Part shown: positions 18,701-24,579 of the stretch, piece by piece
Layout of the letters: each line of letters begins with the position of its first letter
Position numbering within the stretch: position 1 is the stretch's first letter
NCBI GenBank assembly: GCA_964636985.1
Contig: CAZWSX010000007.1
Coordinates: 186,001 to 250,000 of the forward strand
Length of the DNA stretch: 64,000 nucleotides
Reading direction: 5' to 3'
Source: CAZWSX01 sp964636985
GTDB taxonomy: Bacteria > Planctomycetota > Planctomycetia > Pirellulales > Pirellulaceae
Translations under genes and position numbers: made by a program
Notes under the pieces: model-generated
Told to the model about the DNA's origin: nothing
The model's database searches: none
The model's input: the letters and a program-made list of their open reading frames with translations, nothing else

Positions 18701-18833
18701 AGAGCGGATTCCGCGCGACGAGGTCGAAGAGATCACACCGAGCACCGTATCGATTATGCCGGCTGGTTTGGAAAAGCAGCTCTCCATGCAGGAACTGGCG
18801 GACCTAATCGCCTTTTTGAAGGCGGCTAAGTAA
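15708..18833 (+). CDS. PVC-type haem-binding CxxCH protein (membrane-bound dehydrogenase-like propeller, HEAT repeats, cytochrome c)
   Basis: This encodes 1041 residues. A signal peptide (about 1-22) is followed by an N-terminal dehydrogenase-like propeller (about 30-385; GDGRFDERTIFADKMMFPEG, HNVLDGHPRTGDLMPVL). A HEAT-like helical region runs from about 405 to 880 (for example DDERFAVRTHAQQELAARG, PHIRRLAAECLGR). A C-terminal cytochrome-c domain has CIACH (C920, C923, H924) and a distal GPDLTKIGQIRTDKDLLESI. This architecture is typical of planctomycetes and verrucomicrobia. A periplasmic redox role is likely, with unknown substrate. The gene stands alone between two short intergenic stretches. 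Confidence 0.93.
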   Translation: MLARIRRWFVAIACMLVGTLSAAAGEFPIGEHVFTLPDGYEIEQIVGPELVERPITIDFDEQGSMYAADSSGSNDPPSKQVENPTHRIIKLIDRDGDGRFDERTIFADKMMFPEGTMWLDGSLYVAAPPNIWKLTDTDGDGVADKREEWFKGKTLTGCANDLHGPYRGPDGWIYWCKGAFAEQTYERPGRKPLVTRASHIFRCRPDGSKLEAVMTGGMDNPVDCVFTAEGERIFNTTFLIHPQGGMRDGLIHAIYGGVYGKDHNVLDGHPRTGDLMPVLTHLGPAAPAGLAIAETTGLGDDVCGDIFCCQFNRHRVSRHKLVREGASFKTIDSDFVVSSHIDFHPTDVVEDADGSLIVVDTGGWYKLCCPTSQFAKPDVLGGIYRVRKTGSKPVKDPRGRKIEFAKLDVDSLVKLLDDERFAVRTHAQQELAARGNDAIKALARATPNAPASRRLNIVWTLNRIGTDYAWPNAHTFLYDSEPAVIAAVLQGISLRRDPFLRARLHEKLEHPEPHIRRLAAECLGRTGNADDVPALLRFADKTGDDRALEHALIYALIEIGAVEATQVGLESSSPRVNKVALIALDQMDEAGGPDANPTPATVAKALGSSDAALRQAAVDIMQRHSDWGPQLSDWLAAHAPDEKTFDEQVETWAGLVGALSDAESVQKIAADTLANESTSPNVRLAVVKAMRRFTGKQLPATWLAAYEALLTNTSATPELAAAVVDTARSLKASKTSPAIVTALLAFADRDGQAPSQQLAALAAAAEAHPAIADSVFNKLVAVLQPSQPVAERMLATECLTQANLTLEQRTKLIDVLQHVGPLEFDRLLSVFEGQTDRKLGSELVASLGGAEAFSSLRGERLKTVLGKFDGEVMTTAEPLLARLDAEVKEQRARLETIFTELPKGDVRRGHAVFQSTKAACIACHAMGYLGANVGPDLTKIGQIRTDKDLLESILFPSASFVRSYEPVTVALTDGRSVSGLIRRDNGRELVVATGPNKEERIPRDEVEEITPSTVSIMPAGLEKQLSMQELADLIAFLKAAK

Positions 18834-18910
18834 GCGGTCGCTTTCGTCACATCGGGATCCTTTTTTGCGCTTAGGCATGTCAAGGACGCACGTCAACCAA
18901 AGGTCGAAAC

Positions 18911-19930
18911 ATGCCGGAATTGGATTTTGAGGTCAAACCAGGCGAAGGCTGGGGGCCATTCAAGCTCGGAGAAACGCGGACTAGCATCATCGCCTTGCTC
19001 AAGTCGAAAGGCCTTGAGTTCGACGACGAAAACGACGACGAAGCCGGCTTAGGTGGACTGCGGCTTTGGAACCCCTACGTCCTCTTCAGTTTCGACGGCC
19101 TCGGCGGCGACTCGCAGCTTGTTCAGATCGGCATCGAGACAAACGAGATTACAACCAACGGACAAGCGCCCGCGAGCAATTCGCTCGACGACATCCTGGT
19201 CGCCTTTGGCGTCCAGTCGTTCGCCGATACCAATTGGCGCGAGCATCATCCCGAAGATGAATTCAACGTCCAGGATGATCCCGACACGAAACGCGACGAC
19301 GAGGACCTCCTCGACATCGGAACGTTGTGGCTGACAAGGCAGGGCATTGGCCTGGCGATGCTGTCGGGCCAGGTTGACGAGATTGCCATTCGGCGACCCG
19401 ACCAGGTTCCGCAGAACGGATTTGGTCCGCTGTCGGAGCGGCAACTCGAGCGGGCGCTCACGCTGAAAGAACGGCGCGCGAAGGAATCGGCACCGAAGGT
19501 GTACAAGCCCGGGCCGCTGGCCCCTTACCTGGTCTATGTTCGTCCCCTGGTTAACTGGGGATGCGGGCTGGCGCTGGCGGCCATTGTTGTATTGTGCGGC
19601 TACACCCAGTATCGCTGGCAGAACTCATCCTCGGCGGAAGGAACGCTGGTTGCCAAGATTCCGCCCGACGCGAATTTCCCCGACGAGTACGTCTACGAAT
19701 ACACCACCGCCGATGGCGTGAAACGGACTGTGCACGTTCCCGATCAGTATGTCGGTTTGCCGGAGATCGGCGACAAGACGGAACTGCGCTACCTTGAAGA
19801 AGCTCCAGACCTCGCGGTTGTGGTTTCCCAATCGCACGATCAAGGTTTTTTTGAATACATCTGGTACGTATTCCCGTGCGCGATTCTATGGATTGTGTTT
19901 ACGGTGATTGACGCTGCTTTTGGCAGGTAA
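18911..19930 (+). CDS. Unknown protein with two C-terminal membrane segments, DUF3592-like end
   Basis: This encodes 339 residues. The N-terminal about 200 residues are soluble and acidic. They begin with a -GEGWGPFKLGETRTSIIALLKSKG- motif like the allosteric-threshold or SmpA-type small domains found in several immunity-like proteins. Hydrophobic segments lie at about 212-232 and 315-335, with a beta-rich intervening region (YVYEYTTADGVKRTVHVPD) as in DUF3592. The whole is probably an inner-membrane protein with a large cytoplasmic N-domain. Its stop is 2 bases from the stop of the convergent PQQ gene, leaving no room for an independent terminator. Confidence 0.7.
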   Translation: MPELDFEVKPGEGWGPFKLGETRTSIIALLKSKGLEFDDENDDEAGLGGLRLWNPYVLFSFDGLGGDSQLVQIGIETNEITTNGQAPASNSLDDILVAFGVQSFADTNWREHHPEDEFNVQDDPDTKRDDEDLLDIGTLWLTRQGIGLAMLSGQVDEIAIRRPDQVPQNGFGPLSERQLERALTLKERRAKESAPKVYKPGPLAPYLVYVRPLVNWGCGLALAAIVVLCGYTQYRWQNSSSAEGTLVAKIPPDANFPDEYVYEYTTADGVKRTVHVPDQYVGLPEIGDKTELRYLEEAPDLAVVVSQSHDQGFFEYIWYVFPCAILWIVFTVIDAAFGR

Positions 19931-19932
19931 GG

Positions 19933-21174
19933 CTACTTCTTCCCAAAACAGTACACGACCCCTTTGTCAGTTGCGATGACCAGTTTGGCATCCGCTACGG
20001 CGGGGCCGCCTTTGTATTCGCCTCGGCCTTGGTGCTGCCACAGCTCCTTGCCGCTTTCGCGATCCAAAGCGTAAAACCGGCCGTCGGCGCCGCCGACGAA
20101 AACCCGTTTGCCCACAATCACCGGCGCGCTGTCGACCGGTGCCTTCGTGGGAAACTTCCATTTTTCTTTGCCTGTCGTGGGATCGAGAGCGACCACCACT
20201 TTTGCCCGCCCGCCAATCACAGCGATGTCGTCGGCAACTGCCGGCGAACTGCGGAAGGCCTGGCTGCCCGAAAGATTGAACGTCCAGGGAAACTCCGACT
20301 TCTTCCAGTCAAGGGCCATCACCGTGCCCGATTCGGTACCGAAGATCAGGTAGTCCTTCCACACGACGGGCGTGCTGTTGAGGTTGGCTTCCGGCTTTTC
20401 AGGTGGCCCGAGCGTGATGCTGGCGTCGATCTCGCCTGACTCGATGTCCATCACGTGCATGGTTCCGTCGCACTGGCAAACAAAGGCCTTTCCCTTGTCA
20501 CTGGTGGTGAACGTGCGAATCTGATTGGCGATCGGCTTCTTCCAAATCAGCTGGCCGGTGGTCGAGTCGAGGCAATAGATGTTCGAATCCTGACAACCAA
20601 CCAGGATCTTGTTGCCGACGAAGTTCGCCCCCGCGACCACCTCGGCTTCCATGGGGTAGCTCCAGATTTCTTCGCCGTTTTTGGCGTTGATGCAGAAGAA
20701 CGTCCCGTTGCCGTCGCCGATAAAAATCTTGCCGTCGCGATAAGCTGGCGACGCCACAAAGCCGAGCTTGGCCTTGTTGAACGTCCACTTGATGTCGCCG
20801 GTTTTCAGATCGAACGCGAAGAGCTTGCCCGTCTCGTCGTCGCCGGTCCCGACGTCGCCCAGAAAGGCCATCCCCTCAGCGATGGCGGGCGTTCCTTCAA
20901 AGCCGGTCCCCTCGAACTTTTTGGTCCAAACGACTTCGAGTTTATCGGGCAACGCGCCTTGCGCGACGCCCGTGCCAAACACGTCTCCCCGCGCCACGCA
21001 CCACGATGTGCCGGGCGACTGTTCTTCGGCGCGGGCCTCAACCGCCAGCGGCACCAGGCTTGTATTCGTCGCATTGGGGACGGCGGCTCGATCTCGCGTG
21101 AGAATCGACCATCCGACGGCCATGATCAGAACGAGCAAGGGGAAAGCGATCCAGCGAAAACGCGAGGCGCGCAT
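19933..21174 (-). CDS. Membrane-anchored PQQ-like beta-propeller protein
   Basis: This encodes 413 residues. One hydrophobic segment (about 6-24; WIAFPLLVLIMAVGWSIL) anchors or exports the protein. The rest is a propeller of repeated -G-x-(VIF)-x-x-LD-x-x-TG-x-x-x-W- units (for example YCLDSTTGQLIWKKP, VALDPTTGKEKWKFP, YALDRESGKELWQH), as in BamB and PQQ dehydrogenases. No PQQ-dehydrogenase catalytic residues are apparent, so a scaffold or sensor role is more likely than catalysis. ATG 21174 is supported by GGAG 8 bases upstream; an extension to 21228 lacks this. Confidence 0.85.
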   Translation of the reverse strand: MRASRFRWIAFPLLVLIMAVGWSILTRDRAAVPNATNTSLVPLAVEARAEEQSPGTSWCVARGDVFGTGVAQGALPDKLEVVWTKKFEGTGFEGTPAIAEGMAFLGDVGTGDDETGKLFAFDLKTGDIKWTFNKAKLGFVASPAYRDGKIFIGDGNGTFFCINAKNGEEIWSYPMEAEVVAGANFVGNKILVGCQDSNIYCLDSTTGQLIWKKPIANQIRTFTTSDKGKAFVCQCDGTMHVMDIESGEIDASITLGPPEKPEANLNSTPVVWKDYLIFGTESGTVMALDWKKSEFPWTFNLSGSQAFRSSPAVADDIAVIGGRAKVVVALDPTTGKEKWKFPTKAPVDSAPVIVGKRVFVGGADGRFYALDRESGKELWQHQGRGEYKGGPAVADAKLVIATDKGVVYCFGKK

Positions 21175-21276
21175 GAGCGATTCTCCAGCAGGCGTGAAGG
21201 GGCCCGCAAAAGTCTCGCGCAGGACCACCTATCATCACTTTACACACGCGCCGCCTTGGTTGCCCTGGGGCAGGGA

Positions 21277-21915
21277 CTACCACCAACGAAAGAGATTGGT
21301 GAAGACGGCCACCGCTTGCGGATCGGCGTTATGCCGGTCCCATACGTATCGCCCGACAGCTTCGGAACCGTATGCGTAATAACCGGCGCATCCCAACCCC
21401 ATCGCCGTCCAACCGAGCGCGAATTGCCCGGCGGCGAAAAAGGCCCCGAGCGCAAATTGCCCTGCCACGGCTCCGCCTATCGCCAACTGCCCGGCAGCAA
21501 GGGCCCCGATCCCCAATTGTCCAAGACCAAGCGTCAAACCAATGGCGCACTGCCCGATGGCGAAAACGCCAATCGCCAGTTGGCCAATAGCAATGAATCC
21601 GCGCGCGTATTGGCCGATGGCAAGCCAGCCCACGGCCTTACGCCCGATGGCGATGATCCCGCGCGCTGTTTTCACGCGATTTGTTTCGGGGTCTTTCCCG
21701 CTCACATAGTGAAGCAGCGGCTTACCGAAAAGGTGCCGGTGCGACGTGTATTCGGCAAACTGCTTGCCGTCGACGAAATTGAACCGCTTCCAACTTCCGT
21801 TGGGCGTCCACTCGATTTCGTATTCGACAAGTCGGTTTTGTCCCGGAACTTCCTTGGCAGGCGGAGTGGGGTCATTTTCGGGACGGTAGCGATATTGAGA
21901 GTCGAAAGCGACCAT
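21277..21915 (-). CDS. Unknown protein built on 10-11-residue GQ-x-A-x-G repeats
   Basis: This encodes 212 residues. Residues 1-85 are a soluble N-domain (RLVEYEIEWTPNGSWKRFNF). Residues about 87-185 are about nine consecutive units of the form A-I-G-Q-x-A-I-G-x-x, for example AIGQYARGFI, AIGQLAIGVF, AAGQLAIGGA and VAGQFALGA. Spacing between GQ pairs is mostly 10, occasionally 11. The tract is nearly all Ala, Gly, Ile, Leu, Phe and Gln with almost no charge, so it could be a membrane glycine-zipper array or a beta-solenoid. GGAG upstream of ATG 21915 supports the start. I recognise no named family. Confidence 0.75.
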   Translation of the reverse strand: MVAFDSQYRYRPENDPTPPAKEVPGQNRLVEYEIEWTPNGSWKRFNFVDGKQFAEYTSHRHLFGKPLLHYVSGKDPETNRVKTARGIIAIGRKAVGWLAIGQYARGFIAIGQLAIGVFAIGQCAIGLTLGLGQLGIGALAAGQLAIGGAVAGQFALGAFFAAGQFALGWTAMGLGCAGYYAYGSEAVGRYVWDRHNADPQAVAVFTNLFRWW

Positions 21916-22263
21916 AAGATCAAACTCCAGCGAACCCTATTTTCACGGTCAGTATTCGATGGCGGTGAAGCAATCTTGGATGACGCCTCTCGCGGTGTTC
22001 GTAATGCCTTGCCGTTAAAGAGTTTGCGACAATGGTCTCGGCCAAGAATCGGAACTCCTTAGTCCTCGCGCGTCTTGCTCCACCGTTGTTTCAGCGTATT
22101 CAAATCCCACCGGTTCACTTTGTTATCCCAGCCGGCGAAAAGAGAGAGCAGCCACGTCGAATGCTATGAACCGAGCAGCACCCTGATCGCCTGTAAAAAA
22201 CACCGGTCGAATTTTCATTCGACCGGTGTTCCTGCTAACGCGGAGGTGTGGTCGCGAGAGCGT
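21916..22263. other. Intergenic stretch without a gene; holds a terminator and the promoter side of the repeat-protein gene
   Basis: No convincing coding frame. The only clear structure is the 14-base-stem hairpin at 22199-22230, which ends the lipoprotein transcript. The remaining about 280 bases precede the decapeptide-repeat gene and probably carry its promoter, although no confident -35/-10 pair is visible. Confidence 0.6.
22195..22230 (-). terminator. Intrinsic terminator after the DUF1559/lipoprotein transcript
   Basis: Perfect 14-base arms AACACCGGTCGAAT (22199-22212) and ATTCGACCGGTGTT (22217-22230) enclose TTTC. Read on the minus strand, the hairpin follows the lipoprotein stop by 33 bases and runs into a U-tract (A-run at 22195-22200 on the plus strand). 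It is the cleanest intrinsic terminator in the window. Confidence 0.88.
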
Positions 22264-22746
22264 CTACGTCGAAGTCAACGTGAAATCGATACTGCCTCCC
22301 TCGGGAGCCACGTTCGAGGTGAGCTCCGATCCAAGGAAGTCGGAATACTTGGGGGGGACAACTTGCTTGGCCCCTTCGAGTTTGAGCTGCATCGGCGAGA
22401 TATCGGCAGTGATCTGTTTGGTTGTGCCATCGGGCATCACAAAGCTGCTGATAATCACCTTGTACTGACCCGGCTTGATGCCGTAGTTCTTTTCGTCGCC
22501 TGTCCGGAGAATGTACTTGCCGGTGCTGTCGGAGAGACCGCCCGCCGACATTTCCCCTTCGCCTTTGGTGATCGGAACAAACGTCACCGTGGCATTGGGC
22601 AAGGCTTTTCCATCGAGCGTCACGACGCCCGACACCGTGACCAGCCCTGAGATTTTCGGTCCCTGGGCCGGAGCACAGCCAGACACGATCGACAAACTCG
22701 CGACGGCAAGCATCGCGCCTAAAATCCGCATACCACCAACCAACAT
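22264..22746 (-). CDS. Lipoprotein with carboxypeptidase-regulatory-like (Ig-like) domain
   Basis: This encodes 160 residues. The signal ends in the lipobox IVSGC, giving an N-terminal lipid-attached Cys. The mature protein begins with the transthyretin/carboxypeptidase-regulatory-like pattern VSGVVTLDGKALPNATVTFVP, then SDSTGKYILRT and IKPGQYKVII. In planctomycetes such small lipoproteins commonly follow a DUF1559 gene, as here (59 bases). They presumably sit in the envelope with the prepilin-like protein. ATG 22746 is chosen because AAGGAGT (minus strand, 22760-22754) is 7 bases upstream. A shorter start at 22731 also keeps the signal. Confidence 0.87.
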   Translation of the reverse strand: MLVGGMRILGAMLAVASLSIVSGCAPAQGPKISGLVTVSGVVTLDGKALPNATVTFVPITKGEGEMSAGGLSDSTGKYILRTGDEKNYGIKPGQYKVIISSFVMPDGTTKQITADISPMQLKLEGAKQVVPPKYSDFLGSELTSNVAPEGGSIDFTLTST

Positions 22747-22805
22747 CTCAGCCACTCCTTACACAGTTTGCAAATTCGTTTTTCAGGTTTGGGTTTGAAG
22801 CGGTG

Positions 22806-23792
22806 TTAGTTGGCACTGCGGCCGTCGGCCACCCGAGCCATTTGACCGAGCGTTGAAAACTGAGCTGATTGCGATAGGAATCGGATCGAGCCGTCGCCGA
22901 AGGCGAAGAACGCACCGCCGCGGTGCTGGCTTCCCGTCAGACCCCAGTTCCCCAAGCGGCCCCATTTGAACGTCGAAGGAATCCCTGCGTACGTCCAGCA
23001 GTTGATGCCAAAGCCTTGGCCGTGGTCTTGGGCCAAGTCGTGACCCGTCATAACCCAACCGCGATATCCCCAGGCGGTCGAATAGCCGTTGTACACTTCG
23101 CGAGTTGTTTCGCAGAGCATCACGCAGTTGCTCGACCCGTCCTGCATGTGGGTGAACGTCGTTTTGGCATTGACGCCCGAGAACCGCCGCTCGGCAGGCG
23201 CGTTACGTGCGATCCAGTCGTAGCTGTAGCCGTACAGCCCGTAGAGAGCGTGCGTGCTGAAGTCGTAATTCGTGATCGCACCGTTGACGTCTTGTTGCCC
23301 GTAGTGGGCCGCCCATCCCGAGCCGCTCGGGATATCAAGCCGGCCGTCATCGGTAGGACACAGGAACATGCTCAGCTTCTTCGCGATCGCCTGTTGATTG
23401 GCGGGTGGGACAGTGACGGGTCCGTTGTAGGGATACATCGAAGGACCCGTCGGCATTCTGAAATCGACGCTGTCCGAAAGGGCCGAATTGTCCATGTAGG
23501 GGAGAGTCAGCATCATTCCCGTGTGATTCAGCGTCGGGGTGTAGCTCTCTCCGCGGTACGTCGACATGTAGTTGATGTGCGACGGCGGGAAGACTTTTTG
23601 CGAATCGTGATAGTTATGCACGCCTAATGCAAACTGTTTCATATTGTTGGAGCATTGGGTCCGGCGTGCCGCTTCGCGCGCCGCTTGAACGGCGGGCAAA
23701 AGGAGCGACACCAACAACCCGATAATCGCGATCACCACCAGCAGTTCGACCAACGTGAATCCACCACGCGATCGACGATGCGAAAAAACCAT
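22806..23792 (-). CDS. DUF1559 prepilin-like protein with type IV pilin/pseudopilin N-terminus
   Basis: This encodes 328 residues. The N-terminus has the prepilin-peptidase site G11/F12 followed by FTLVELLVVIAIIGLLVSLL and the typical DUF1559 continuation LPAVQAAREAARRTQCSNNM. The C-terminus has GGAFFAFGDGSIRFLS, the H-x-DG signature of the family. The protein should be processed by a prepilin peptidase and assembled or anchored at the inner membrane. The exact role of the very numerous planctomycete DUF1559 proteins is unknown. Its start ATG 23792 has an excellent GGAGGAAG 7 bases upstream. It is followed by the lipoprotein and then a terminator, so the two form a bicistronic unit. Confidence 0.95.
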   Translation of the reverse strand: MVFSHRRSRGGFTLVELLVVIAIIGLLVSLLLPAVQAAREAARRTQCSNNMKQFALGVHNYHDSQKVFPPSHINYMSTYRGESYTPTLNHTGMMLTLPYMDNSALSDSVDFRMPTGPSMYPYNGPVTVPPANQQAIAKKLSMFLCPTDDGRLDIPSGSGWAAHYGQQDVNGAITNYDFSTHALYGLYGYSYDWIARNAPAERRFSGVNAKTTFTHMQDGSSNCVMLCETTREVYNGYSTAWGYRGWVMTGHDLAQDHGQGFGINCWTYAGIPSTFKWGRLGNWGLTGSQHRGGAFFAFGDGSIRFLSQSAQFSTLGQMARVADGRSAN

Positions 23793-24176
23793 AACGAAAC
23801 TTCCTCCGACGAAAAAAAAGGCGGGAAAGCCGGCGTGGGGGGCACGACGGCATCGATTGGGGACAAGTAGAAGGGCTGTACGAACACGCGAACCGAGGGA
23901 GGAGGAGTCGCCCGCCAGCGACAGTCGATTGCGCTGCGAATAATTCGCTGACCGACGCTTTACGCGAATCGTGTGCCAAATAGTGATGCGAGGTGGCCGC
24001 CAGTCACTGGCCCGCCCTGGAGTACGGACTGCATCGCGAGTTCGCCGCAGAGCGCAATGGGGAGATCTTGGCCGTTGTCAGAAAAACGAAAGTTTCGTGC
24101 TTGACTCGCAAGGAACTCTTTAAGAGTTGCCGCTGCTAAGCCCCTGAGCATGAGTGCTGCGCATTGATGCGAAATG
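23793..24176. other. Intergenic stretch of 384 bases with no gene seen
   Basis: Apart from the Shine-Dalgarno of the DUF1559 gene (plus-strand CTTCCTCC at 23800-23807) I see no coding frame with family likeness, no strong hairpin and no repeat. The promoter of the DUF1559 gene should be here. Confidence 0.5.
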
Positions 24177-24557
24177 CTAGGCCGGACTAGTGTCACCACG
24201 AATGAACCGCGCGAGGAACTCGTTTTCGCTCAGATATTCGCCCGCCTGAACAAGTTCGAAACCCAGCGTTTCCTGTGTCTTACGGAAACACGACAAGAGT
24301 TGCCCAAACGATTTCGCTTCGCATTGCCCCAGCAGTATCACGCTGTGTAATCGTGGGCCTGCGTCCTGCAGATTGCCGTCAATTTGCCATCGGTCGGGTT
24401 GCCCGTGTGGACTGACCCACACAAACGACCCATCCGGCTCCAGAAACATTCGCGGCAAAGTCTCAAGCCTCTCGTAGGCCTCGTCGAAGGTAACGCTCAG
24501 AAGTGGGTGAGAGTCTCCGCGTCGCTCGCCAACGACAAGGCAGTGAAAAGCTTGCAT
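24177..24557 (-). CDS. Unknown small cytoplasmic protein, 126 residues
   Basis: This has no signal or membrane segment. The sequence is a mixed alpha/beta polypeptide with several aromatic and Gln residues (SFVWVSPHGQPDRWQIDG; LHSVILLGQCEAKSFGQLL) and a C-terminal acidic/aromatic helix. I recognise no family. ATG 24557 starts 22 bases after the stop of the large TPR-like gene on the same strand. The longer in-frame extension (to 24686) would lie over that gene's coding sequence. Coupling to the TPR-like gene is plausible. Confidence 0.6.
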   Translation of the reverse strand: MQAFHCLVVGERRGDSHPLLSVTFDEAYERLETLPRMFLEPDGSFVWVSPHGQPDRWQIDGNLQDAGPRLHSVILLGQCEAKSFGQLLSCFRKTQETLGFELVQAGEYLSENEFLARFIRGDTSPA

Positions 24558-24579
24558 CGGTAACCTGAATCGCAGGATG

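Noticed and set aside
21363..21657. DNA repeats of the decapeptide region as a CRISPR-like or minisatellite array
   Set aside because: Periodicity is at the protein level in one reading frame; nucleotide units diverge and there are no spacers.
20455..22062. A 535-residue open frame opposite the PQQ propeller and the repeat-protein genes
   Set aside because: It crosses two genes and their intergenic space, contains no recognisable motif and is a high-GC shadow.
23960..24199. A 79-residue minus-strand frame downstream of the unknown 126-residue gene
   Set aside because: It overlaps that gene's 3' end in another frame, has no Shine-Dalgarno and no family likeness.
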